The notes: generated by a model not told the origin, from the letters alone. A DNA stretch of 5,334 nucleotides from Acidobacteriota bacterium (GCA_016199665.1 JACQGG010000101.1:1-5334); one strand, 5' to 3'; numbered from the stretch's first letter, positions 1 to 4,222 are shown. Numbers and translations are program-made.

Positions 1-25
1 AGGCGGAAAGCGGAAAGCGGAAGGC
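1..25. repeat. Heptanucleotide tandem array, left copy (truncated by window edge)
   Basis: After a partial unit, the plus strand reads GGAAAGC, GGAAAGC, GGAAGGC, then the period breaks at AGCGACT. These units are exact reverse complements of the GCTTTCC and GCCTTCC units in the larger array at 363-502, so the two arrays face opposite ways. The array continues beyond the left edge, so its full length is unknown. No function can be read from it. Confidence 0.85.
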
Positions 26-94
26 AGCGACTTGATAGCCGATTGAGCTTCTCCTTTACGCAACTGTGGCAAATGCTTGATGTAACTACTAGCC

Positions 95-121
95 AAGGGC
101 TTCGCCCTGGGGTGCGCCCTT
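95..121. repeat. GGGC-rich palindrome with two alternative pairings
   Basis: AAGGGC at 95-100 can pair locally: AGGGC (96-100), loop TTC, GCCCT (104-108). It can also pair with GCCCTT at 116-121, closing the whole 27 bp. It resembles short REP-type palindromes scattered through intergenic DNA of many high-GC soil bacteria. No T-tract follows, so it is not a convincing terminator. Confidence 0.55.
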
Positions 122-204
122 AATATTCCGCCGAAGTCTAACCAAAGATATTTGAAATTTTTGAAGAGGCAAGTTGTAACGGATTGTAAAGTGTCTTTTT
201 GCAG

Positions 205-234
205 AGGCCGAAAGCTAACCGCTGAAAGCTGATG
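205..234. repeat. Degenerate heptamer patch
   Basis: The plus strand reads GCCGAAA, GCTAACC, GCTGAAA, GCTGATG in strict 7-bp phase, then GCC. The GCNGAAA core matches the minus-strand version of the main array (GCGGAAR/GCAGAAR). The patch therefore looks like a diverged member of the same repeat family, in the same orientation as the array at 1-25 and opposite to 363-502. Confidence 0.55.
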
Positions 235-315
235 GCCATCTCGTCCGGAAAAATATTGAAGTATTTTTGTTTAACATTTTCGAGATAAGAATCTAACTCG
301 GCGGTCTGAAGCCAC

Positions 316-336
316 AACGAGAACAAGATTCTCGTT
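316..336. repeat. Perfect 8-bp inverted repeat
   Basis: AACGAGAA (316-323) and TTCTCGTT (329-336) are exact reverse complements around a 5-nt spacer, CAAGA. It lies 26 bp before the main heptamer array. It could be a small hairpin or a dyad binding site. No U-run follows on either strand, so I do not call it a terminator. Confidence 0.5.
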
Positions 337-362
337 AGAGTGGGCATAATGGTTTAACGATT

Positions 363-502
363 GCCTTCTGTCTACCGCTTTCCGCCTTCCGCCTACCGCC
401 TTCCGCCTTCTGCCTTCTGCCTTCCGCCTTCCGCCTACCGCTTTCCGCCTTCTGCCTTCCGCCTTCCACCTTCTGCTTTCTGCCTTCCGCTTTCTGCCTT
501 CT
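363..502. repeat. Main heptanucleotide tandem array, 20 units
   Basis: Twenty consecutive 7-bp units occupy this stretch without one insertion or deletion; a degraded unit (GCATTGC) follows at 503. The consensus on the plus strand is GCCTTCC. My count is GCCTTCC x7, GCCTTCT x5, GCCTACC x2, GCTTTCC x2, GCTTTCT x2, GTCTACC x1 and ACCTTCT x1. Variation is almost entirely C/T transition plus one T/A position, and the plus strand is nearly all pyrimidine with one G per unit. Because 7 is not a multiple of 3, every frame stays open and yields low-complexity Arg/Lys/Gly- or Pro/Ser-rich peptides, which are not genes. Known parallels are the short tandem heptamers (STRR) of cyanobacteria; a role here is unknown. 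Confidence 0.95.
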
Positions 503-633
503 GCATTGCGCCACAAGGCCTTCATCTTCGTGGCAGGAGGGACTGCCCGGCAAAGGATCTTATTTCCCTGGAGGGGGTTGTCTGATATCCTCTCATTGGA
601 TCGCATCCTTGAGCGTACATTTGCGTACATAAA
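503..633. other. Leader region of the SEC-C gene
   Basis: Between the heptamer array and the start codon lie several short dyads. GGCAG (532-536) pairs with CTGCC (543-547), and competes with a GCCAC (510-514)/GTGGC (530-534) pairing. GGATCGCATCC (598-608) is an odd palindrome. GCGTACAT occurs twice, at 613-620 and 623-630, exactly 10 bp (one helical turn) apart and ending just before ATG. I see no confident -35/-10 pair and no Shine-Dalgarno sequence next to the start. The GGAGGGGG-like run at 570-577 is too far away to serve. Confidence 0.4.
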
Positions 634-1113
634 ATGCAGACTGCGGGAAGAAACGACCCTTGTCCCTGCGGCAGCGGGCGTAAGTTCCGAAAGTGTCATG
701 GCGCCGAGTCCAAGAAGCGCAATGGGATTCCTGCGTGGATCTTTTTTGTCCTTGTTGCAGTTGTGGCGGGAACGCTGTTCTACCTGTTGAAGGATGGCTC
801 GAAGAGTGGAGCCACGGGCGCCGGCGTGCCAGCGCCCTCCCTACCGCTTCCGGCGCTGCCATCCACTCCGTTAGCCTCAACCCCGGGTGCTCTGGCGGCT
901 CCTCAGTCCAGGTTCGAGGATCTTCCCGGCATTTCCCTGGCCAGCTTGAATGCCTCCCAGAAGAAAAAATTCCTGGACCGAGTCAACTCGGAGAACTGTT
1001 CCTGCGGTTGCAAGGGAGATACCATCGCCAGGTGCGTGGTCCAGGACCCCCAGTGTCAGATCGCTCCCGCCATGGCCAACCGGGTTATGGCGGAGGTCCA
1101 GGCTGCCCCCTAG
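634..1113 (+). CDS. SEC-C motif membrane protein with C-terminal cysteine-rich domain
   Basis: 159 residues, no catalytic function recognised. The N-terminus (residues 5-23) is a clear SEC-C zinc motif, GRNDPCPCGSGRKF then KCHG, with C10, C12, C21 and H22 as ligands; this motif is known from the SecA C-terminus, where it binds zinc and SecB. A basic stretch (16-29) precedes one hydrophobic helix (about 33-52), so the positive-inside rule puts SEC-C in the cytoplasm and the rest outside. A Pro/Ala/Ser-rich linker (about 60-92) leads to a compact domain (about 97-155) with C122, C124, C126, C134 and C141 (CSCGC, then RC, then DPQC), suggesting metal binding or redox chemistry. ATG at 634 is the only sensible start: an in-frame stop lies at 610-612 and the SEC-C motif begins at residue 5. 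Unlike the permease, zinc-ribbon and HAD genes, it has no visible ribosome binding site. Confidence 0.87.
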   Translation: MQTAGRNDPCPCGSGRKFRKCHGAESKKRNGIPAWIFFVLVAVVAGTLFYLLKDGSKSGATGAGVPAPSLPLPALPSTPLASTPGALAAPQSRFEDLPGISLASLNASQKKKFLDRVNSENCSCGCKGDTIARCVVQDPQCQIAPAMANRVMAEVQAAP

Positions 1114-1163
1114 CCGGCTTTCCGGTGCAAAGTGACTTTGACCGCCGCCGCAGAGGTCCTAGC

Positions 1164-1176
1164 GCGGCGTAGCCGC
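1164..1176. repeat. Short hairpin GCGGC-GTA-GCCGC
   Basis: A perfect 5-bp stem with a 3-nt loop, about 50 bp after the SEC-C stop codon. CCTAGCG occurs just before it (1159-1165) and again after it (1180-1186), so the hairpin sits inside a short direct repeat. No T-run follows, so it is not a standard intrinsic terminator. Confidence 0.45.
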
Positions 1177-1236
1177 AACCCTAGCGTGAACGGGGGCGGA
1201 TCGTGTGGCATTTCTACCGGGGCGAGTCTGCTGCGA

Positions 1237-1257
1237 GCCCGCCGCATTTTGGCGGGC
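1237..1257. repeat. 21-bp REP-like palindrome, copy 1
   Basis: GCCCGCC (1237-1243), 7-nt loop GCATTTT, GGCGGGC (1251-1257). Flanks are GA on the left and GGG on the right. It shares exact arms, loop length and a T-rich loop end with copies 2 and 3. Confidence 0.8.
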
Positions 1258-1270
1258 GGGTAGAGAGTGG

Positions 1271-1300
1271 CCCAGGGCGGAGCGCCAGCGGGGCCCTGGG
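1271..1300. repeat. CCCAGGGC/GCCCTGGG inverted repeat
   Basis: An exact 8-bp stem (1271-1278 with 1293-1300) closes a 14-nt G+C-rich loop. A competing short stem, GGCG (1276-1279) with CGCC (1283-1286), uses part of the same arm. It lies between copies 1 and 2 of the 21-bp element but has different arms. Confidence 0.6.
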
Positions 1301-1327
1301 AAGAGAGCGCAGCAACTAGAATTCAGA

Positions 1328-1348
1328 GCCCGCCGTTTCTTGGCGGGC
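1328..1348. repeat. 21-bp REP-like palindrome, copy 2
   Basis: GCCCGCC (1328-1334), loop GTTTCTT, GGCGGGC (1342-1348). It is preceded by GA and followed by GACA. It has the same orientation as copy 1, judged by the T-rich 3' side of the loop. Confidence 0.8.
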
Positions 1349-1386
1349 GACAGACTGCTGGCGCAGGAGCGAAGACTTCCGCTGCC

Positions 1387-1407
1387 GCCCGCCAAAGAGC
1401 GGCGGGC
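1387..1407. repeat. 21-bp REP-like palindrome, copy 3 (inverted)
   Basis: GCCCGCC (1387-1393), loop AAAGAGC, GGCGGGC (1401-1407). The complement of the loop is GCTCTTT, which matches the G-N-N-N-T-T-type loops of copies 1 and 2. The GA flank then also lies on the corresponding side (GGGCTCC here reads GGAGCCC in complement). The copy is therefore the same element in opposite orientation, 38 bp from copy 2. Confidence 0.8.
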
Positions 1408-1421
1408 TCCTGGCATCTATT

Positions 1422-1437
1422 TTCTGCTGTAGCAGAA
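1422..1437. repeat. Near-perfect palindrome TTCTGCT-GT-AGCAGAA
   Basis: Seven base pairs around a 2-bp centre. With so small a spacer it suits a dimeric DNA-binding protein better than an RNA hairpin. It lies about 195 bp before the permease start. AT-rich sequence on both sides (TCTATTT on the left, TATT on the right) contrasts with the G+C-rich surroundings. Confidence 0.45.
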
Positions 1438-1482
1438 TATTGCAGCGGCACCGCGGGCGCTGGCCTCGGTGGCATCCCAGAT

Positions 1483-1520
1483 CAGACCGTTTGCCGCCCT
1501 GCCGGCGGAGAGACGGACTG
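1483..1520 (+). promoter_or_regulatory. Imperfect hairpin upstream of the permease
   Basis: Three stem segments stack in register: CAG (1483-1485) with CTG (1518-1520), CCGT (1487-1490) with ACGG (1513-1516), and CCGCC (1494-1498) with GGCGG (1504-1508). They are separated by an A/A mismatch and a small internal loop, with a 5-nt apical loop. If the promoter at 1534-1561 is right, this structure lies upstream of the transcript and may be only a repeat. With an earlier start it would be in the leader. Confidence 0.35.
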
Positions 1521-1533
1521 CCAAGGAATCCCT

Positions 1534-1561
1534 TTGCCTCATCGGGCGGTACAGGTAAAAT
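1534..1561 (+). promoter_or_regulatory. Candidate sigma-70-type promoter of the permease
   Basis: TTGCCT (1534-1539) matches TTGACA at 4 of 6 positions. TAAAAT (1556-1561) matches TATAAT at 5 of 6. The spacer is 16 bp. Transcription would begin near 1568, giving a leader of roughly 64 nt with GGAGG at its end. This is the only reasonable -35/-10 pair I found in front of the permease; a chance match cannot be excluded. Confidence 0.4.
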
Positions 1562-1577
1562 GCCGGGGATTTACCGC
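1546..1577. promoter_or_regulatory. Overlapping inverted repeats over the -10 region (operator-like)
   Basis: GGTAAA (1554-1559) and TTTACC (1570-1575) are exact inverted arms with a 10-bp spacer, covering the proposed -10 box and transcription start. A second exact pair, GCGGTA (1546-1551) and TACCGC (1572-1577), shares the right-hand arm, so the two pairings exclude each other. The position suits a repressor operator. Confidence 0.35.
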
Positions 1578-1619
1578 ACATAAAGATTCAAGCAAGAGGG
1601 CCGGTGCGTTCGAGGTTAC

Positions 1620-1624
1620 GGAGG
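1620..1624 (+). promoter_or_regulatory. Ribosome binding site of the permease
   Basis: GGAGG lies 7 nt before ATG at 1632, inside a longer purine run ACGGAGGGAGA. It fixes the start at 1632. Confidence 0.85.
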
Positions 1625-1631
1625 GAGATCC

Positions 1632-3143
1632 ATGGCAAGTCAACTGTTTGCGAAGAAACCGCTCAATGTGCTGCTGGCAGAGATGGAAGGCCAGCACCGG
1701 CTGCGCCGGGTGCTGGGTCCTGTTACGCTGACCAGCCTGGGGGTGGGCGCAATTATCGGGACGGGCATCTTCGTATTGACCGGCGTGGCCGCCCACGACA
1801 AGACCGGGCCCGCGCTGATGCTCTCTTTCGTAGTTTCCGGCATCACCTGCATCTTTGCAGCTTTGTGCTATGCCGAGTTCGCTTCCATGGTTCCCGTGGC
1901 GGGTTCCGCTTACACCTATGCGTACGCGACTCTGGGAGAGTTGTTTGCCTGGATTATCGGCTGGGATCTGGTGCTGGAATACGCGGTCGGATCCGCGACG
2001 GTGGCACACGGCTGGTCGCACTACTTTCAGGACTTTATCAGTCTGCTTGGCCTCCGATTGCCTGAGGCGCTCACCAACGCCCCGTTTGATTTCGACCCTG
2101 CCACCGGGCTGCTGGCGGCCACAGGGAAAGCGATCGACCTGCCGGCCATTCTGATTGCCGCAGCGATCACCATCGTGCTGGTCATCGGAATCAAAGAAAG
2201 CGCCCGTTTCAATGCAGGCATGGTTATCGTTAAGCTTGCCGTGGTTTTCTTTGTAATTGTGGTGGGCGCGCTTTACGTGAATCCGCAGAACTGGCAGCCG
2301 TTTGCGCCTTATGGATTGACCGGCGTCAGTTTTTTTGGTCAAACACTGCTGGGACAGACGGGCAGGGCCGGCGAGCCGTTGGGAATGTTGGCGGGGGCGG
2401 CGGTCATTTTTTTCGCTTATATTGGATTTGATTCGGTATCGACTCATGCCGAGGAAGCCCGCAATCCCCGGCGGGATGTTCCCATAGGCATTATCACGTC
2501 GCTGCTTCTGTGCACGCTTTTGTACATCAGCGTGGCGGCGGTTCTGACGGGGATGGTTCCTTATGACAAAATCAACATTGATGCTCCGGTGTCGGATGCC
2601 TTCCGGCAGGTCGGCCTGCCGTGGGCCCAGTTTCTGATCTCGCTCGGCGCGCTGACCGGGATCACTTCCGTGTTGCTGGTGCTGATGCTGAGCCAGCCCC
2701 GGGTGCTGCTGGCGATGGCGCGGGACGGGCTTGTCCCGTCCGGTTTTTTCGGAGCGGTGCACGAGCGCTTTCGAACACCCTGGAAATCCACGATCCTGAC
2801 CGGGGTGTTTGTAGGGCTGATGGCTGCCTTCATCCCGCTGCGAATTCTAGCCGAACTGGTCAACATTGGCACGCTGCTGGCGTTCCTGATTGTCTGCACG
2901 GCGGTGCTGATCATGCGACGCACCCATCCCGACGCAGAGCGGCCTTTCCGGGCCCCACTCGTTCCCCTAATTCCGATCCTCGGCATCCTGAGCTGCCTCC
3001 TCTTGATGTTTTCGCTTCCTGCAGAAAACTGGTGGCGTCTGATCATCTGGCTGCTGCTCGGTTTTGTGATTTACTTTGCCTACGGAAAGCGCCACAGCCA
3101 CTTCGCACGCGAGACTGCGGCAAAGGCCGGGGCCAACCGGTAA
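1632..3143 (+). CDS. APC-family amino acid permease (cationic amino acid transporter type)
   Basis: 503 residues, full length for the CAT branch of the APC superfamily (like B. subtilis YfnA and Geobacillus ApcT). It should import amino acids across the inner membrane, probably with protons; the substrate cannot be read off. Twelve hydrophobic helices fit at about 33-52, 60-85, 98-125, 170-187, 193-215, 249-270, 284-308, 328-354, 386-402, 407-427, 442-461 and 466-485. Helix 1 has the substrate-binding GVGAIIGTGIF (37-47). Helix 6 has FFAYIGFDSVS (260-270), followed by the family signature EEARNP-RRD (274-282). LEYA (115-118) and K201 in helix 5 match residues implicated in coupling in ApcT-type transporters. 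The end, ENWWR then IYFAYGKRHS (480-489), is also typical of the CAT family. GGAGG fixes the start. The gene lies 518 bp from the gene before it, so it probably has its own promoter. Confidence 0.95.
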   Translation: MASQLFAKKPLNVLLAEMEGQHRLRRVLGPVTLTSLGVGAIIGTGIFVLTGVAAHDKTGPALMLSFVVSGITCIFAALCYAEFASMVPVAGSAYTYAYATLGELFAWIIGWDLVLEYAVGSATVAHGWSHYFQDFISLLGLRLPEALTNAPFDFDPATGLLAATGKAIDLPAILIAAAITIVLVIGIKESARFNAGMVIVKLAVVFFVIVVGALYVNPQNWQPFAPYGLTGVSFFGQTLLGQTGRAGEPLGMLAGAAVIFFAYIGFDSVSTHAEEARNPRRDVPIGIITSLLLCTLLYISVAAVLTGMVPYDKINIDAPVSDAFRQVGLPWAQFLISLGALTGITSVLLVLMLSQPRVLLAMARDGLVPSGFFGAVHERFRTPWKSTILTGVFVGLMAAFIPLRILAELVNIGTLLAFLIVCTAVLIMRRTHPDAERPFRAPLVPLIPILGILSCLLLMFSLPAENWWRLIIWLLLGFVIYFAYGKRHSHFARETAAKAGANR

Positions 3144-3190
3144 ATCACAGGTCACAGCGGAGGTCTCAGCCAGCCGGGCAGATCCGTAGA

Positions 3191-3237
3191 GACGGTCCCC
3201 GATCAATGGAGCCGTCCGGCTGACTATTTTTCAGCCG
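3191..3237. repeat. Two abutting hairpins after the permease
   Basis: GACGG (3191-3195) pairs with CCGTC (3212-3216). Directly next to it CGGCTGA (3217-3223) pairs perfectly with TCAGCCG (3231-3237) around a loop of CTATTTT. The pair lies 48-94 nt after the permease stop. The T-run is inside the second loop rather than after the stem, so it is not a textbook intrinsic terminator; it could stabilise the transcript end or attenuate read-through into the next gene. Confidence 0.45.
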
Positions 3238-3272
3238 ACATAGAAATTTCGATCAAAGCTTCGTCGGAGAGA

Positions 3273-3283
3273 CCGCATTGCGG
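3273..3283. repeat. 11-bp palindrome CCGCA-T-TGCGG
   Basis: A perfect 5-bp dyad with a 1-bp centre, 11 bp before the GGAGG of the zinc-ribbon gene. Such tight dyads are usually DNA-level sites, so this may be an operator; it is short enough to occur by chance. Confidence 0.3.
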
Positions 3284-3294
3284 GCGACAGCAGA

Positions 3295-3299
3295 GGAGG
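3295..3299 (+). promoter_or_regulatory. Ribosome binding site of the zinc-ribbon gene
   Basis: GGAGG with 7 nt to ATG at 3307, in the purine run GAGGAGGGGA. It is the main support for calling this 80-codon frame a gene. Confidence 0.85.
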
Positions 3300-3306
3300 G
3301 GACACT

Positions 3307-3549
3307 ATGGGTTTGGATGAGTTACAGCAGAAAAAGCTAAACAATTGGATGAGCGCAAAGTCTGTCTGTGCCGGCTGCCCGGCTTGCGGTCTGAATCATT
3401 GGACCGGGGGTGATGTCATAGCCGGGACGGTATGGAGCGGGAGCGCAATGCAGATTGGCGGGCCCATGGTGCCGATGGTGCAGCTTATCTGCGACAATTG
3501 CGCCTACGTGATGCTTTTTGCGGCGGTTCCAATCGGTCTCGCTTCCTGA
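3307..3549 (+). CDS. Small zinc-ribbon-like protein of unknown function
   Basis: 80 residues, soluble, with no signal peptide. The first cysteine knuckle is CAGCPACG (C21, C24, C27) and the second is ICDNC (C62, C65), about 35 residues later. This is the usual two-knuckle layout of a zinc ribbon with one surplus cysteine near the first pair. W32 after the first knuckle and the hydrophobic VPMVQLICDNC-AYVMLF strand fit the small 'CPxCG … C-NC' proteins that often appear as hypothetical genes in bacteria. The reliable GGAGG site and the cysteine spacing make it a real gene. It lies 163 bp after the permease on the same strand, separated by hairpins, so shared transcription is possible but unproven. 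It could bind zinc in a nucleic-acid or protein complex; I assign no function. Confidence 0.8.
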   Translation: MGLDELQQKKLNNWMSAKSVCAGCPACGLNHWTGGDVIAGTVWSGSAMQIGGPMVPMVQLICDNCAYVMLFAAVPIGLAS

Positions 3550-3613
3550 CCCAGTAGGGCGGTCCGGCGCAAGTGGAAAAGGTGACGCTCTCTGAAACCT
3601 CGGTTGTGATTGG
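3550..3613. other. Short gap between convergent genes
   Basis: 64 bp separate the stop codons of the zinc-ribbon gene (+) and the HAD gene (-). I see no stable hairpin with a T-run on either strand, so termination of the two converging transcripts is not explained by an intrinsic terminator here. Confidence 0.6.
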
Positions 3614-4222
3614 CTAAGCTAGAATGCCCTTCTGCTCAAACTCGCCAAGCAACTGCGTTTCATTGTCAAATCTCACTCCCGGTATGCCCAGGGAGCGCGC
3701 TGCGGAAATATTTTCTTCCATATCGTCGATAAGGAAACTTTCAGCCGGACCCGAGCCGGATCGGTCCACCGCTTCAAGAAAGATCGCGGAAGCGGGCTTC
3801 ATCGCGCCGATCTGGAAGGAGAGAACGGCATCGTCAAACTCAGCCAGGACGGGAAACTTCTGCCGGATAAACCCAAAATGCATGGCGTTGGTGTTGGAAA
3901 TGAGCACCAGGCGATAACGTTTTTTCAGCGAGCGAACGGTCACAGGGCTCACCGGCATTTCGTCCAGGAATATCCGGCACCAGACCTGTGTGAATTCCTC
4001 CAGCGACAGATTGGACAGCTCCAGGTACGAGCATGTCTCGGCGAAAAACTCTTCAGTGGACATCCGGCCGCACTCATAGTCGGGAATGCGACTCCACTGC
4101 TTAAGTCGCATCGCCATTTCTTCCGGTGAATGAGGGGATCTGGGCGCCAGTTGACGCAGGGCGATGCCGGGATCAAATCGGATCAGGACGTTGCCGATGT
4201 CAAAGAGCAATGCGCGGGTCAT
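3614..4222 (-). CDS. HAD-superfamily hydrolase, YihX-like (sugar-phosphate phosphatase type)
   Basis: 202 residues, a cytoplasmic phosphatase of HAD subfamily IA, about the length of E. coli YihX (alpha-glucose-1-phosphate phosphatase). All motifs are visible: motif I FDIGNVL (7-13) with nucleophile D8, a helical cap from about 16 to 95, motif II LISNTN (107-112) with S109, motif III Lys in AMKPASAIF (K142), and motif IV FLIDDMEENISAA (163-175) with D166/D167. The usual second Asp of DxD is Gly10, as in YihX (DLGNV), so this is a subfamily trait rather than damage. The frame is open further upstream to 4525, but that is the shadow of the neighbouring gene. The true start is ATG at 4222, set by motif I and by GGAGG 7 nt upstream. 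It overlaps the stop of the upstream gene by 4 nt (ATGA), so the two are probably translationally coupled. The substrate is unknown; a sugar phosphate is the best guess. Confidence 0.92.
   Translation of the reverse strand: MTRALLFDIGNVLIRFDPGIALRQLAPRSPHSPEEMAMRLKQWSRIPDYECGRMSTEEFFAETCSYLELSNLSLEEFTQVWCRIFLDEMPVSPVTVRSLKKRYRLVLISNTNAMHFGFIRQKFPVLAEFDDAVLSFQIGAMKPASAIFLEAVDRSGSGPAESFLIDDMEENISAARSLGIPGVRFDNETQLLGEFEQKGILA
4219..4222 (-). promoter_or_regulatory. ATGA stop/start overlap
   Basis: The last codons of the upstream gene (GAG GAG GAG ACC CGA TGA) also contain the HAD gene's start codon. The upstream stop TGA and the downstream ATG share bases as ATGA. This is a classic arrangement for translational coupling by re-initiation. 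Confidence 0.9.

Larger units (their letters stand above)
26..362. other. AT-rich non-coding island between two inverted heptamer arrays
   Basis: This stretch is visibly more AT-rich than the genes around it, especially from about 122 to 345, and I find no gene in it. A 69-codon minus-strand reading frame (347-138) runs through the degenerate heptamer patch at 205-234, has no ribosome binding site and matches no family I recognise. The island holds a GGGC-rich palindrome (95-121), an AT palindrome with AAAAATA and TATTTTT arms (249-268) and a perfect 8-bp inverted repeat (316-336). It could be decayed foreign DNA or ordinary intergenic DNA invaded by repeats; the sequence does not decide. Confidence 0.5.
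1114..1631. other. 518-bp non-coding region packed with G+C-rich palindromes
   Basis: No reading frame here has a credible start or family match. The left part (to about 1440) carries at least six inverted repeats: GCGGC-GTA-GCCGC (1164-1176), three copies of a 21-bp GCCCGCC/GGCGGGC element, CCCAGGGC/GCCCTGGG (1271-1300) and TTCTGCT-GT-AGCAGAA (1422-1437). The right part has an imperfect hairpin (1483-1520) and a promoter/operator-like segment (1534-1577) before the permease. The left part looks like a REP-like intergenic mosaic; the right part looks like the permease control region. Confidence 0.7.

Noticed and set aside
95..121. Intrinsic terminator
   Set aside because: The palindrome is followed by TAATATTCC rather than a T-run on the plus strand, and none follows on the minus strand.
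138..347. 69-codon minus-strand frame in the AT-rich island
   Set aside because: No ribosome binding site, no recognisable family, and it runs through the degenerate heptamer patch. It might be a gene remnant, but I cannot support that.
363..502. CRISPR array
   Set aside because: The repeats are continuous 7-bp units with no unique spacers, and no cas gene is present in the window.
361..585. 74-codon plus-strand frame with Pro/Ser/Ala/Phe repeats
   Set aside because: Same cause: the heptamer array read on the other strand. No ribosome binding site and no family.
271..699. 142-codon minus-strand frame with Arg/Lys/Gly-rich repeats
   Set aside because: The repetitive peptide is only the translation of the 7-bp array, which stays open in all frames. 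It also overlaps the start of the SEC-C gene.
1205..1432. Plus-strand 75-codon and minus-strand 85-codon (1159-1416) frames in the spacer before the permease
   Set aside because: G+C-rich spurious frames spanning palindromic repeats, with no start signals and low-complexity composition.
1114..1631. Known riboswitch or T-box leader in front of the amino acid permease
   Set aside because: I could not find a T-box sequence or any conserved riboswitch core. The G+C-rich hairpins recur as copies and look more like REP elements.
1539..2762. 407-codon open frame on the minus strand opposite the permease
   Set aside because: It is antisense to a gene with clear family motifs throughout, is rich in Arg, His, Gln and Gly as expected of a high-GC shadow, and contains no recognisable domain.
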